Assembly (NCBI RefSeq): GCF_001421435.1
Contig: NZ_LMKA01000002.1
Span: forward strand, 20,910-84,909
DNA length: 64,000 bases
Reading direction: 5' to 3'
Source of the DNA: Chryseobacterium sp. Leaf201
GTDB lineage: Bacteria > Bacteroidota > Bacteroidia > Flavobacteriales > Weeksellaceae
The first letter of the stretch is position 1. Each line of letters opens with the position of its first letter. Of this stretch, positions 17,891-27,268 are shown piece after piece. The notes below the pieces were generated by a model that was not told the origin of the DNA, made no database searches, and saw only the letters and a program-made list of their open reading frames with translations. The position numbers and the translations under genes were made by a program.

Positions 17891-17916
17891 AAAAGGGAAG
17901 CATATGCTTCCCTTTT
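17891..17916 (-). terminator. Palindromic terminator after tonB
   Basis: A perfect 26-bp palindrome (AAAAGGGAAGCAT and its complement) with A/T runs on both sides, about 30 nt after the tonB stop. It would stop or attenuate transcription between tonB and the downstream genes. Confidence 0.8.
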
Positions 17917-17946
17917 TTAATATTATTTAAAGATAATTTATTATAA

Positions 17947-18789
17947 TTAACCTTCAAAGTTCATAGTCAGAGGTAATCTGAATCTGTAACGTACAGACTG
18001 CCCGTTGATTTTAGCAGGCGTCCATTTGTTTTTAATAGATTTGATTGTCCTGATCGCTTCAGAATTAAAATCTGAATTTCCTCCGGAAGCCTTAACGTCT
18101 GTAATACTTCCGTCTCTTTCTACTACGAAAGTGATTTCAGTTTTCACGGTACCTTCGTCTCCGTTCATCGCAGAACCGTCAAAGTTACTTGAAACTTTAT
18201 TTCTGAAGGCATTAATACCTCCAGGGAATTCCGCAGTCTGCTCAACCTCGGTATATACCTGGTTTTCATTTACCTGTGGCTTAACTTCTGCTGTTGAAGT
18301 TCTGGTACCGGTAGATGGCGGTGGCGGCGGTGGTGTATAAGCCGGAGCTTTTACCCCTTCCTGTGCTACCAGACCTGTCTGTGTTTCCAACTGCTTGGAA
18401 ATCGGAGGTGGCGGCGTTTCAATTTTAGGAGCTTTTACAGGCTCCGGAACTACGTTCTGGATCACCTCAATTTTCTCCTCCTCTTTTGGTGGAGGTGGTG
18501 GAGGTGGTTCTTCTTCTTTCGGCTGCTCGATAATTCTATCTTCCTGAAGAATCTCTACTAAATCTGCCTTAACCTCTTGTGGAGGTGGTTCAGTAAGTCT
18601 CTTGATTGTAAGATAAATAAAAGGAGACAAAGCCGCAACAAGGAATAATGCTGTCCCAACAATAAAAGATTTTGTCAGAAGCCTAGGGTACTGATTTCTT
18701 AAATCGTATGCACCATATTCTTTGTTTCTATTTTCAAATACAATCTCATCTAAAGTAAGATTAGAATCGTACGCATTTTCGTTTGCCAT
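17947..18789 (-). CDS. tonB: Energy transducer TonB
   Basis: A 280-residue TonB that carries energy from the ExbB/ExbD motor to outer-membrane receptors. Its N-terminus is cytoplasmic (residues 1-35, with the flavobacterial NRNKEYGAYDLR motif). One membrane helix lies at about 37-57, then a long Pro/Glu-rich spacer with runs of six to seven prolines. The C-terminal TonB domain is at about 190-280 (FPGGINAFRN, EGTVKTEITFVVERDGS, the GGNSDFNSEA helix, and a final YRFRLPLTM strand). It is the fourth gene in the operon, 23 nt after the second ExbD, and is followed by a palindromic terminator. Confidence 0.93.
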   Translation of the reverse strand: MANENAYDSNLTLDEIVFENRNKEYGAYDLRNQYPRLLTKSFIVGTALFLVAALSPFIYLTIKRLTEPPPQEVKADLVEILQEDRIIEQPKEEEPPPPPPPKEEEKIEVIQNVVPEPVKAPKIETPPPPISKQLETQTGLVAQEGVKAPAYTPPPPPPSTGTRTSTAEVKPQVNENQVYTEVEQTAEFPGGINAFRNKVSSNFDGSAMNGDEGTVKTEITFVVERDGSITDVKASGGNSDFNSEAIRTIKSIKNKWTPAKINGQSVRYRFRLPLTMNFEG

Positions 18790-18812
18790 AGATTTACAAT
18801 TTTATGGTTAAT

Positions 18813-19388
18813 TTACTTTGTTGCCGGCGCTGCAGCAGCTGCTCCGGAGTTACCTACTTTTCTATCATAAATGGCTTTTTCCCAAGGCTTGAGATCAGTA
18901 ACTCCGTACTGCTCACTCTTTGTAATGGCCATTTCATCAAGAATATCAACAAAGTTTTTATATACAGCATCGTCAGTCGGTTTGATAATCACCGTAAATT
19001 TGGTTCTATCTGCCGCATTTGCTTTTGCCTGCTCAATAACCTTTCTGATTCCTTCTCTGTCGAAAGAAGTTTCATTAAGCGTCTGGTCCGTTAAAGACGT
19101 ATTGTCCTGCTGGTGCCAGAAAATCTTATTGTCTTTCCCTAACAACAAAGAGATAGAGTTTGAAAGTTTAATTTCCGTTGGAGGTGGTTTTATTTTATCA
19201 TCTTTCGGTTTAGCCGGAAGACCCAAATCCATCACATTCGGTTTAGAGAATGTAGTTGTGAACATAAAGAAGGTAATCAATAGAAAACCCAAGTCCACCA
19301 TCGGAGTCATATCGACTCTGGTACTCTGTTTCTTGGAACGTACCTTCCCGCCTTTGGCGCCCTTTTCCTGTACTTGTACTTCTGCCAT
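18813..19388 (-). CDS. exbD: ExbD biopolymer transport protein (second)
   Basis: A 191-residue ExbD/TolR family stator protein. It has a basic cytoplasmic start, then MTPMVDLGFLLITFFMFTT, a single membrane helix containing the proton-relaying Asp, and a periplasmic domain. The NVMDLGLPAK segment just after the membrane is shared almost exactly with the solitary ExbD at 35298-35816. The tail is Ala-rich. It lies 12 nt after the first exbD and 23 nt before tonB, so it is part of the ExbB-ExbD-ExbD-TonB complex operon. Confidence 0.92.
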   Translation of the reverse strand: MAEVQVQEKGAKGGKVRSKKQSTRVDMTPMVDLGFLLITFFMFTTTFSKPNVMDLGLPAKPKDDKIKPPPTEIKLSNSISLLLGKDNKIFWHQQDNTSLTDQTLNETSFDREGIRKVIEQAKANAADRTKFTVIIKPTDDAVYKNFVDILDEMAITKSEQYGVTDLKPWEKAIYDRKVGNSGAAAAAPATK

Positions 19389-19400
19389 TTCTAAATGATA

Positions 19401-20009
19401 TTATTCATTAGGTTTACCTTCTTGTGATGTAATCAACCAAAATTTAAGAAAATCAATATCTCTTAAACCCTCAAACAGGCTTTTAACTTTTGGATATTCA
19501 GTAGTAACGTCACCCTTAATCGCTAACTTATATTCAGGATTCACGCTTAAACTTTCTTTTACCCAATCCACTAATTGCTTATTTGTACTATCCATAGGAA
19601 TCCCTGTAGGACTCTTGAAATTCTTCTGCTCGTCATCTGGCAAATCAAGATAGCTCTTGAGCTGGTTCATAGGAACCCCAATAGCCTGTACTTTCTGAAA
19701 TGCAACTTTTTCGTTATTGTCAAAAGTAACCCCGTACTTTTTACCCATATTTTCCAAAAGCTGTACTCTCTCTGATGCATTTTCTACCGGCTGGAAATAA
19801 AATTTTCCGTCCGGAGTAGCGTTGATGGTCATCAAGCTGGCATCAGGAAGTAACTTCTCTGATATTGAAGATGGCGGTTTGATCTGCTCCACGTCAGGTT
19901 TTTTAAACTGAGTGGTCAAGATAAAGAATGTAAGCAGTAGGAATGCAACGTCACACATCGCCGTCATATCCGTAACTACTCCATGTCTTTTTGGTTTGAC
20001 TCTCGCCAT
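19401..20009 (-). CDS. exbD: ExbD biopolymer transport protein (first)
   Basis: A 202-residue ExbD/TolR family protein: basic N-terminus, membrane helix with the conserved Asp in DMTAMCDVAFLLLTFFILTT, and a larger periplasmic domain than the second ExbD. The two tandem ExbD proteins differ clearly after the membrane segment, which suggests they form a hetero-complex in the stator rather than being redundant copies. Encoded 58 nt after the ExbB gene. Confidence 0.92.
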   Translation of the reverse strand: MARVKPKRHGVVTDMTAMCDVAFLLLTFFILTTQFKKPDVEQIKPPSSISEKLLPDASLMTINATPDGKFYFQPVENASERVQLLENMGKKYGVTFDNNEKVAFQKVQAIGVPMNQLKSYLDLPDDEQKNFKSPTGIPMDSTNKQLVDWVKESLSVNPEYKLAIKGDVTTEYPKVKSLFEGLRDIDFLKFWLITSQEGKPNE

Positions 20010-20067
20010 TATTATTAATAATTTTTAATTAAACTTCTGTTACTTAATACAAATTCCCTGCTGATTC

Positions 20068-20931
20068 TTAGTTGAATTCAGCGAAAGACTGCTGGATGCT
20101 CATTGCGATCTCGTCGATCTTATAAGTCAATCCGTCAATTTTAGAAGTAAAGTAGTTGTAAAGCATGATCGCGATTGCTGAAGTACCAATACCTAACGCC
20201 GTGTTGATCAAGGCCTCAGAAATACCGGTAGAAAGTGCAGCTGCATCCGGAGTACCTCCTCCTGAACCTAATGCAAAGAATGCCTTGATCATCCCGATTA
20301 CCGTTCCAAGTAGTGCAATTAGGGTAGCAACAGTACCTAGTGTAGAAAGGATCATCATATTTTTCTCAAGCATTGGCATCTCAAGTGTTGTAGCTTCTTC
20401 GATTGCTTTGTTAAGCGCTACCATTTTCTGCTCTTTGTTTAATGTTGTGTCATGAGACAAAGCTTTGTAAGTCGTAAGACCTTCTTTCACTACATTACCA
20501 ACAGAACCCTGCTGTCTGTCGCACTCTTCTAAAGCTTCATCAACTTTGTTCTGGTTAAGCAAGCTTCTTACCTGTACAACGAAGTTGTCTAAGTTACCTT
20601 TTCCGGCAGCTTTGCTAAGCACGAAATATCTTTCAAAAGAGAAAACCACTACCGTAAGCATGAAAGTGATCAGGATCGGTACAATTACCCCTCCTTTGTA
20701 GATAATTCCCAAGAACGAATCCGGGTGAATGTCTTTTCCTTCAACATCGGAGAAAGCTACAGACGCCGCACCTAATTTGTCAGCATCTTTAAAGTTCCCC
20801 GGGCTCCCCAAGACGAATAAATAAATACAAATTCCTATAGCTAAGATGATAGGAATAATAACAGCTGGATTTAAACCTCCCGCCTTTCTAGCAACTAATT
20901 GCTCATCATTTTTTGAAACATTCATTTCCAT
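20068..20931 (-). CDS. exbB: MotA/TolQ/ExbB proton-channel protein
   Basis: A 287-residue inner-membrane protein of the ExbB family, the proton-conducting part of the TonB energising complex. There are three to four predicted membrane helices: one at about 22-42, one at about 85-105, and a pair near the C-terminus that includes the family signature LGTVIGMIKAF and GISEALINTALGIGTSAIAIM. The cytoplasmic loop between them (about 110-200) is long, as in other ExbB proteins. It is the first gene of the operon. The extra N-terminal helix is usual in Bacteroidota versions. Confidence 0.92.
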   Translation of the reverse strand: MEMNVSKNDEQLVARKAGGLNPAVIIPIILAIGICIYLFVLGSPGNFKDADKLGAASVAFSDVEGKDIHPDSFLGIIYKGGVIVPILITFMLTVVVFSFERYFVLSKAAGKGNLDNFVVQVRSLLNQNKVDEALEECDRQQGSVGNVVKEGLTTYKALSHDTTLNKEQKMVALNKAIEEATTLEMPMLEKNMMILSTLGTVATLIALLGTVIGMIKAFFALGSGGGTPDAAALSTGISEALINTALGIGTSAIAIMLYNYFTSKIDGLTYKIDEIAMSIQQSFAEFN

Positions 20932-20963
20932 ATTTAACTAAATTATATTGTTTTAAAATTTTA

Positions 20964-20971
20964 CAAATGTA
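20964..20971 (-). promoter_or_regulatory. -7 box for the exbB operon
   Basis: TACATTTG on the minus strand gives a leader of about 27-30 nt. A second box-like TATTTTTG is at 20981-20988. The rest of 20990-21169, between leuS and exbB, is AT-rich with no gene visible. Confidence 0.45.
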
Positions 20972-21169
20972 AATTAAAGGCAAAAATAATTAAAATACAA
21001 TAGTCTCAAATAACATTTTATTTTTTTTTGACAATGAAATTTTAATACGCTTTCGATATTATAATTATTTTAACTTTTATTGGTAATATTCCCTAATTTG
21101 GGTGTTTATGTTAAAAATTCAAAAAAAATTCACACTTATTTTTCTTAAATCCCCAATGTTAACTTTCTT

Positions 21170-24025
21170 TTAAATTACGATATTCACAATTCTGTGAGGC
21201 ACTACAATGATTTTTTTCGGTGCTTTACCCTCCAGAATCTGCAGGATTTTTTCATCTTTAAGCACTATTTCTTCCACTTCTTTAGCCGAAAACTGTGCCG
21301 GAAGCGACAACTTGAACTTTGTTTTGCCGTTTATGCTTACCGGATACTCTATTTCATCTTCTACCAGATAGTCTTCGTTCAAAACCGGAAACTTTTCAAA
21401 CTCGATAGATTCCTTATGGCCTAATAAACTCCACAGCTCTTCACAGATGTGCGGAGCATACGGCGAAATGATAACGGCTAAAGGTTCTAAAATATTGCGT
21501 TTGCTGCATTTTATTTTTTGCAGTTCGTTCACAGCAATCATAAATGACGATACGGAGGTATTGAAAGAAAAGTTTTCGATATCATACACTACCTTCTTTA
21601 TTAGGGTGTGCAATACTTTATATTCCGCTTTCGTCGGTTCCGCCTCTGACACTTCAAAAACTTCGCCATTAAAGTATAAGTTCCAGAATTTCTTCAGAAA
21701 TCCGTACACTCCGCTTAGTCCCTGTGTATTCCATGGCTTAGATTGCTCCAACGGACCAAGGAACATTTCATACAGCCTCAAACCGTCTGCTCCGTACTCT
21801 TCACAGATATCATCAGGATTGACTACATTGTATTTTGACTTGGACATTTTTTCCACTTCACGGCCTGTAATGTATTTTCCGTCTTCCAGAATAAATTCTG
21901 CCTCTGCATAATCCGGTCTCCAGGCTTTGAAAGCTTCCGTGTCTAATTCATCGGATGTTCCTTTTAATAAAGATACATCAACGTGGATTTGTTGGGTCTC
22001 GTAATCTTTTGCTAAATTTTTGGATACATATTGACTTGTTCCGGCAACTCTGTATACAAAAGCACTCATCCCCAAAATCATCCCCTGATTGATCAGTTTC
22101 TGGAAAGGCTCATCATTATTTATATATTCCCTGTCTTTTAAGAACATATTCCAGAAACGGGAATACAATAGATGGCCGGTGGCATGTTCACTTCCCCCGA
22201 TGTATAAATCTACCTGTCCCCAGTAATCAGCTGTTTCTTTTTTAACAAAAACATTGTCATTATGGGAATCCATATACCTCAGGAAATACCATGAGCTTCC
22301 TGCCCATCCGGGCATGGTAGACAACTCTAACGGGAACACTGTTTTTCCGTCAATCAAATCGGTGTCGACTACTTTGCGGTTTGCTTCATCCCAGGCAAAC
22401 GATTTTGCATTTCCCAACGGCGGATCTCCGTCTTCTGTCGGTAAGTATTTTTCAACTTCCGGAAGTTCCAGCGGCAATGCTGAAGCCGGCAAAGTATACG
22501 GCATCCCATCTTTATAATAAACAGGAACGGGCTCGCCCCAATACCGCTGTCTTGAGAAAATAGCGTCACGCTGTCTGTAATTCGTGGTTCCCTGACCGAT
22601 TCCTTTTTTCTCAATGGTAGCAATGATCATCAATTTTGCTTCTTCATAGCTCAGTCCGTTCAGAAAATCAGAATTGACGCAGGTACTCGTTTTGGAATCA
22701 AAGGATTTTTCCTGAATGTCTTCATCCGTTTCAACCACTTTTCTGATCTCCAGATTGAATTTCTTTGCAAATCTGTGATCACGCTCATCATGTGCGGGAA
22801 CGGCCATTACAGCTCCTGTTCCGTAGCCCATTAAAACATAATCCGAAATATAAACCGGCATGCTTTTATTGCTGAACGGATTGGTAGCATAAGCTCCGAT
22901 AAAGGCACCTGAAACGTTTTTCACGTCAGACATCCTGTCCCTTTCCGTTTTTTTGGAAGTTTCTTCAATATACTCATCTACCTCAGCTTTCTGTTCTGCC
23001 GTGGTAATGGTTTCCACTAAAGGATGTTCCGGGGCCAGCACCATAAAAGTGGCACCGAAAATAGTATCGGGCCTTGTGGTAAATACTTCTATATAATTAA
23101 CAGATGTCGGCTCGGAGGTGTTTTCATTGTCTTTTGTTGATTCCAGTCCTTCAATCTCAAACCTCACCTGCGCGCCCTGGGATTTCCCGATCCAGTATTC
23201 CTGGGAATCTTTTAAAGGCTGAGGCCAGTCCAATGTTTTAAGGCCCTGTAACAATCTTTCTGAATAAGCGGAAATCCTCATGCTCCACTGCATCATTTTT
23301 TTCTGGAAAACCGGGAAACCTCCTCTCTCGGATTTTCCGTCTTTCACCTCATCGTTGGCCAGTACGGTTCCCAAAGCAGGGCACCAGTTTACAGTTGTTT
23401 CCGCTCTGTAGGCCAGACGGTAATTCAATAAGATATCTTCTTTATCAATTTCACAAGCGGCATTCCATTCTTCTGCCTTAAAATGAAGTTCTTCATTCTG
23501 ATTGGCATGTAATCCTTCCGTTCCTTTTAATTCAAAATGACTGATCAGGGTTGATATCGGTTCTGCCCTATCGGTATCTTTATTATACCATGAATGGAAA
23601 AGTTCAATGAAGATCCACTGTGTCCATTTATAATAGGAAGCATCTGAAGTTCTCAGTTCCCTGCTCCAGTCGAAAGAAAAACCGATCTTTCTCAGCTGCT
23701 CTTCGTATCTCGTAATATTCTGTTCCGTGGTAACGGCAGGATGCTGCCCGGTCTGGATTGCATACTGCTCAGCAGGAAGCCCGAAGCTGTCATACCCTAC
23801 CGGATGAAGAACATTGAACCCCTGATGTCTTTTATACCTCGCATAAATATCAGAGGCAATATATCCAAGCGGATGACCTACGTGGAGGCCCGCCCCGGAT
23901 GGATACGGGAACATATCAAGAACATAAAATTTAGGTTTGTCTGTCTTATCGGAAGTTTTATAGGTCTGGTTATCCTCCCAATATTTCTGCCACTTTTTTT
24001 CTATCTGCTGATGATCGTAAAACAC
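21170..24025 (-). CDS. leuS: Leucine--tRNA ligase
   Basis: Class I aminoacyl-tRNA synthetase of 951 residues that charges tRNA-Leu. The HIGH-type motif is HVGHPLGYI (about residues 48-56), preceded by [11 protein letters not shown]. The editing domain is recognised by [20 protein letters not shown], with [15 protein letters not shown] further on. The catalytic [10 protein letters not shown] loop comes late, at about residue 730, followed by the anticodon-binding helical domain and a C-terminal domain. It is slightly longer than the E. coli enzyme because of an insertion near residue 170 ([18 protein letters not shown]). Monocistronic; a -7 box is at 24102-24109. Confidence 0.97.
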   Translation of the reverse strand: MFYDHQQIEKKWQKYWEDNQTYKTSDKTDKPKFYVLDMFPYPSGAGLHVGHPLGYIASDIYARYKRHQGFNVLHPVGYDSFGLPAEQYAIQTGQHPAVTTEQNITRYEEQLRKIGFSFDWSRELRTSDASYYKWTQWIFIELFHSWYNKDTDRAEPISTLISHFELKGTEGLHANQNEELHFKAEEWNAACEIDKEDILLNYRLAYRAETTVNWCPALGTVLANDEVKDGKSERGGFPVFQKKMMQWSMRISAYSERLLQGLKTLDWPQPLKDSQEYWIGKSQGAQVRFEIEGLESTKDNENTSEPTSVNYIEVFTTRPDTIFGATFMVLAPEHPLVETITTAEQKAEVDEYIEETSKKTERDRMSDVKNVSGAFIGAYATNPFSNKSMPVYISDYVLMGYGTGAVMAVPAHDERDHRFAKKFNLEIRKVVETDEDIQEKSFDSKTSTCVNSDFLNGLSYEEAKLMIIATIEKKGIGQGTTNYRQRDAIFSRQRYWGEPVPVYYKDGMPYTLPASALPLELPEVEKYLPTEDGDPPLGNAKSFAWDEANRKVVDTDLIDGKTVFPLELSTMPGWAGSSWYFLRYMDSHNDNVFVKKETADYWGQVDLYIGGSEHATGHLLYSRFWNMFLKDREYINNDEPFQKLINQGMILGMSAFVYRVAGTSQYVSKNLAKDYETQQIHVDVSLLKGTSDELDTEAFKAWRPDYAEAEFILEDGKYITGREVEKMSKSKYNVVNPDDICEEYGADGLRLYEMFLGPLEQSKPWNTQGLSGVYGFLKKFWNLYFNGEVFEVSEAEPTKAEYKVLHTLIKKVVYDIENFSFNTSVSSFMIAVNELQKIKCSKRNILEPLAVIISPYAPHICEELWSLLGHKESIEFEKFPVLNEDYLVEDEIEYPVSINGKTKFKLSLPAQFSAKEVEEIVLKDEKILQILEGKAPKKIIVVPHRIVNIVI

Positions 24026-24035
24026 TTTTTATATT

Positions 24036-24062
24036 TAGATATTAGATGTTAGAATTAGATAT
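24036..24062. repeat. TTAGATGTTAGA-type intergenic repeat
   Basis: Short imperfect repeats built from TTAGAT units, including ATTAGATGTTAGAATTAGAT, in the leuS leader region. The same ATTAGATGTTAG core occurs twice at 45883-45915 between accB and accC. The function is unknown. Confidence 0.5.
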
Positions 24063-24101
24063 CGGACTTAAAATTTCTTTAACTCCAAAAATCAGGATTC
24101 A

Positions 24102-24109
24102 CAAAAATA
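24102..24109 (-). promoter_or_regulatory. -7 box for leuS
   Basis: TATTTTTG on the minus strand, about 76 nt before the leuS start, so the leader would include the TTAGAT repeats. Confidence 0.45.
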
Positions 24110-24160
24110 ATGATTTTAAAAGAAATGGAAATTTAATTTTGGATTAAATATGATAAAACA

Positions 24161-24186
24161 AAAAAATCCCATCCGGAGATGAGATT
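24161..24186 (-). terminator. Terminator after the lipocalin-like gene
   Basis: AATCCCATC pairs with GATGAGATT (one mismatch) around a CGGA loop; on the minus strand it runs into seven T. It lies about 27 nt after the stop codon. Confidence 0.7.
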
Positions 24187-24212
24187 GTATATTGTTTATA
24201 AATAACCTGATC

Positions 24213-24689
24213 TTACTGAGGTATTCTTTTCAATGTAAAGGTCTCAGAATGAAATTCCGTAGGATCTGTTGTATCTTCAAAAGAGACATTTAAAGTGGTG
24301 TCATTAAGCAATGTTACTTTTCCTTTGCCCGGCTCTACAATTCCCTGGTATTTAACCTGGATCGCCTTACTGTCTCTGTCATAAGTATAGGTAAAGTTTC
24401 TGTCGAAATTAGGTTCACACGTCCCCGGTATTGCACTGTCTCCGTTGTCTGTCCTTTTCCCGGCTGAACCTTCTTTAAATACCCATCGTGATGTTTTCTG
24501 GCATGTGGTGTCATAAGAAATACCATCAGAAACAGGCGTACCTCCTATAGGAACAATTGTAACGACTTTCTTTATAGGCTGCCATGTCCCGACAATAGGA
24601 TATTCTATGGTATTATCATTGTCATCGTTATCACATCCGGTAGCAACGAATAATGATAAGCCTGCAAACAGTAATGCTAATTTCTTCAT
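24213..24689 (-). CDS. Lipocalin-like lipoprotein
   Basis: A 158-residue small lipoprotein. The signal peptide ends in a lipobox-like LFVATGC (Cys about 19), followed by an Asp/Asn-rich spacer. The body begins with PIVGTWQPIKKVV, the usual opening of Bacteroidota lipocalin-like domains, and continues with alternating beta strands to LKRIPQ. Two cysteines (in TTCQKT and GTCEP) may form a disulphide. It is probably envelope-anchored and may bind a small hydrophobic ligand; this is a family-level inference. It stands alone with its own terminator; no convincing promoter box was found. Confidence 0.78.
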   Translation of the reverse strand: MKKLALLFAGLSLFVATGCDNDDNDNTIEYPIVGTWQPIKKVVTIVPIGGTPVSDGISYDTTCQKTSRWVFKEGSAGKRTDNGDSAIPGTCEPNFDRNFTYTYDRDSKAIQVKYQGIVEPGKGKVTLLNDTTLNVSFEDTTDPTEFHSETFTLKRIPQ

Positions 24690-24865
24690 GTATCAAATTT
24701 TTGAAGCCCTAAAATTATAATTTTTTTGATGTATTTAATAATTTTTTATCAAAAATTTATAACAAAGCCCTTTATTTTCAAAAATATAACGTTGAAGGCG
24801 TACAATATTACCTCTATTTAATAAATTATGAATACAGGAATAAACCTGTATTCTTTAAAAAAAAC

Positions 24866-24873
24866 TATTTTTG
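24866..24873 (+). promoter_or_regulatory. -7 box for the acyltransferase operon
   Basis: TATTTTTG on the plus strand. Its last three bases are the TTG at 24871 that could be mistaken for a start codon. The box argues for the ATG at 24883, which leaves a leader of only a few nucleotides. Confidence 0.55.
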
Positions 24874-24882
24874 CACAAAACA

Positions 24883-25866
24883 ATGCAAATGCAAGACATT
24901 ACGAAAAACAACTTTGACTTCTTACGTGTTCTCCTCGCTTTTATCGTTTTTGTAGGACACCTGGGAGCACTCAGTGCCTCTGAAGAACTCAAAATTTTCG
25001 AAAAAAGTCCTGTAGAACTTGCCGTTTTCGGCTTTTTTATTGTCAGCGGATTCCTTATTGCCAGAAGCTATGACCGGTCTTCAAGTTTAAAAAGCTATTT
25101 GAAAAAGAGGATCAAAAGAATTGTCCCGGCCTATCTGCTGGTTGTTTTTTTATGTGCTATTTTGTTAAGCTTTGTCAGCACACTTCCTTTTAAAGAATAT
25201 TTCAGCAATACGCAGGTTTATAAATACCTGTTCTGGAATTCTGTATTTTTAAATTTTCAGGCACCCTGGCTTCCAGGCGTTTTCGGCAACCAGGCGGTTA
25301 ACGGTGCACTCTGGACCCTTAAGGTAGAAATGTGCTATTACTTTTCCGTTCCGCTGTTGTTCCTGTTTTTTGGCAAAAACAATAAATACAGGAATGTCAG
25401 TTTAATGGTTATTTATTTCCTGTCGCTGGTTTATCTTAATTATTTTGAATCCCTGGATAAAATTTCACTGTCCAAGCAGATTCCCGGAGTATTGTGTTAT
25501 TTCATCCCCGGAATGCTCATCTATTTTAATTTTGACAAGTTTATCAAACATAAAAATATCCTGTTCATTATTGCAGTGGTTACGGTCTGGATTGATCTGA
25601 TTTTCGATATTAAACTTTTCTCTCCGATGATGATCGGTATCATTGTTCTTTATATTGCTTATTCCCTCAAATTCCTGAACAATTTCGGAAAATACGGAGA
25701 CTTTACCTACGGGATTTATATTTTTCACTTCCCTATCATCCGGGTTTTTACCACACTGGGATTTTTTAAAGACTACAATCCGTTTGTCATGGCATTCGTC
25801 TGCATGCTCGTGGTTATTGCGGTCGGTATCAGTTCATGGCACCTGTATGAGAAAAAATTTTTATAA
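24883..25866 (+). CDS. Membrane acyltransferase (acyltransferase 3 family)
   Basis: About 327 residues with ten or so hydrophobic segments. It is an OafA/acyltransferase-3 protein that transfers acyl groups to cell-surface sugars or lipids. The N-terminal FLRVLLAFIVFVGHLG carries the conserved Arg and His of the family, and FFIVSGFLIARSY follows in the next helix. I place the start at 24883 because the upstream TTG (24871) lies in the promoter box. It begins an operon with a glycosyltransferase 17 nt downstream and a 208-residue unknown gene, so it probably decorates a surface glycan built by the neighbour. Confidence 0.87.
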   Translation: MQMQDITKNNFDFLRVLLAFIVFVGHLGALSASEELKIFEKSPVELAVFGFFIVSGFLIARSYDRSSSLKSYLKKRIKRIVPAYLLVVFLCAILLSFVSTLPFKEYFSNTQVYKYLFWNSVFLNFQAPWLPGVFGNQAVNGALWTLKVEMCYYFSVPLLFLFFGKNNKYRNVSLMVIYFLSLVYLNYFESLDKISLSKQIPGVLCYFIPGMLIYFNFDKFIKHKNILFIIAVVTVWIDLIFDIKLFSPMMIGIIVLYIAYSLKFLNNFGKYGDFTYGIYIFHFPIIRVFTTLGFFKDYNPFVMAFVCMLVVIAVGISSWHLYEKKFL

Positions 25867-25883
25867 TTAATTGCAAAACACGA

Positions 25884-26642
25884 ATGAAAGACCTGGTATC
25901 CATCATCACACCGTCATACAATTCCGCAGAATTTATTGAGGAAACAATACAGTCCGTACTAAACCAAACCTATGAAAACTGGGAGTGGCTGATTACAGAT
26001 GATCTTTCCAGTGACCAGACTGTAGAAATTTTACTGAAATACAATGACCCCAGAATTAAGTTACAGGTACTGGAGCAGAACGGAGGCGCCGGAAATGCCA
26101 GAAATAAAAGCCTTGAAAGAGCGCAGGGAAGGTATATCGCTTTCCTTGATTCTGATGACTACTGGTATCCGGAATATCTGGAAACGATGACGGCTTATAT
26201 GAAGGAAAATAATGCTGAGCTGGCATACTGCAATTATTCCAGATGTGACGAGCATACTATGGAACCTATTTTAAAGGATTTCCTGGCGGATAAAACCGTT
26301 ACTTTTTCCAATCTGCTTAAAACCTGCAGGCTGGCCCCGGTTTCAACCGTTTATGATTCGAAAAGGGTCGGGAAATTTTTCTTTCCGGTAAAAAGCAAGC
26401 GTGAAGACCATGTGATGTGGCTGAATTTACTGAAAGAAATCCCGGAAGGACATCCTGTACAGAAAACCATGGCCAAATACAGGATGCGTGAGAACAGCGT
26501 CTCCAGGAAAAAGAAAAACATCATCAAAGATCAGTATCTTGTGTATAAAGATTTTATGGGATTTTCTACTTTTACGTCGTTATATTACACCGCGAACTGG
26601 GCCCTGAACGGGTTTCTAAAATATTCTAAAATTTTTAACTGA
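25884..26642 (+). CDS. Family 2 glycosyltransferase
   Basis: A 252-residue GT2 enzyme with a GT-A fold. It has the nucleotide-binding start SIITPSYNSAEFIEETIQSVL, the DDLSSDQT motif, and the metal-binding DSDD at about residues 93-96 (AFLDSDDYWYPEYL). A C-terminal helix without membrane segments follows. It transfers a sugar in surface polysaccharide or glycoprotein synthesis; donor and acceptor are unknown. It overlaps the next gene by one base (TGATG), indicating translational coupling. Confidence 0.9.
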   Translation: MKDLVSIITPSYNSAEFIEETIQSVLNQTYENWEWLITDDLSSDQTVEILLKYNDPRIKLQVLEQNGGAGNARNKSLERAQGRYIAFLDSDDYWYPEYLETMTAYMKENNAELAYCNYSRCDEHTMEPILKDFLADKTVTFSNLLKTCRLAPVSTVYDSKRVGKFFFPVKSKREDHVMWLNLLKEIPEGHPVQKTMAKYRMRENSVSRKKKNIIKDQYLVYKDFMGFSTFTSLYYTANWALNGFLKYSKIFN

Positions 26643-27268
26643 TGGAGTATTCTAAAGAGTTTAAAGCTGCATTGAGTGCATTTTCTGGCATAGAGAAAGA
26701 CCGCCTTATCTTCAGGCTGTTAAAGAAGGATCCGCTGTTGTCTAAAAAGCTCTATTTTGAACTGATTGATCCTGAAACGACTGATGATAAGAGAAGTGCG
26801 ATGGAAGAGCATATTCAGGAGAAAGTGCAGCTGGCCTCGAAATACATCGGCAATCCTAAATATTTCCTGACCATCATCCGGAAAATAAGCGGGGAAATTA
26901 CGGAACACGTCAAAATAACCACTGATAAATTCGGGGACGTATCTCTTAATTTACTGTTGGTTGATGCCATCTTACTGCATAATGAAGATCTCAGCCGGCA
27001 GCGGTTTGACAATGTGTATAAGCTTTATCTTTACCTCATCAATAAAACAGTAAGGTCATTGCTTCTGATTAAAAAACTGGATGAGGATTACTGGATGGAA
27101 TTTGATGAGCAGCTGGAAAACCTGAAAGAAAAGGTATTAAAAAACCACTATTTATCGAAGCTTTTTATCAACAATGAAATAGATTTCAACTGGCTCAGGA
27201 CTGAAAATATTCCTGATCATTTTGACCTTATTATTAAAGATATAAAAAGCCAGGGCTTCTTACGATAG
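26642..27268 (+). CDS. Conserved hypothetical helical protein
   Basis: A 208-residue soluble, charged and almost all-helical protein; I do not recognise a domain. It starts with MEYSKEFKAALSAFSGIEKDRLIF and contains several Leu/Lys-rich helices (KLYLYLINKTVRSLLLIKKL). It is translationally coupled to the upstream glycosyltransferase (start and stop overlap by one base). Its 3' end overlaps the convergent waaA gene by 9 bp. The operon context suggests a role linked to glycan synthesis, but nothing in the sequence shows this directly. Confidence 0.7.
   Translation: MEYSKEFKAALSAFSGIEKDRLIFRLLKKDPLLSKKLYFELIDPETTDDKRSAMEEHIQEKVQLASKYIGNPKYFLTIIRKISGEITEHVKITTDKFGDVSLNLLLVDAILLHNEDLSRQRFDNVYKLYLYLINKTVRSLLLIKKLDEDYWMEFDEQLENLKEKVLKNHYLSKLFINNEIDFNWLRTENIPDHFDLIIKDIKSQGFLR

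Noticed and set aside
24871..24882. TTG start for the acyltransferase gene (similar cases at 44472 and 58501)
   Set aside because: In all three places the TTG is the end of a TAnnTTTG promoter box, so it cannot be in the transcript; downstream ATGs are used instead.
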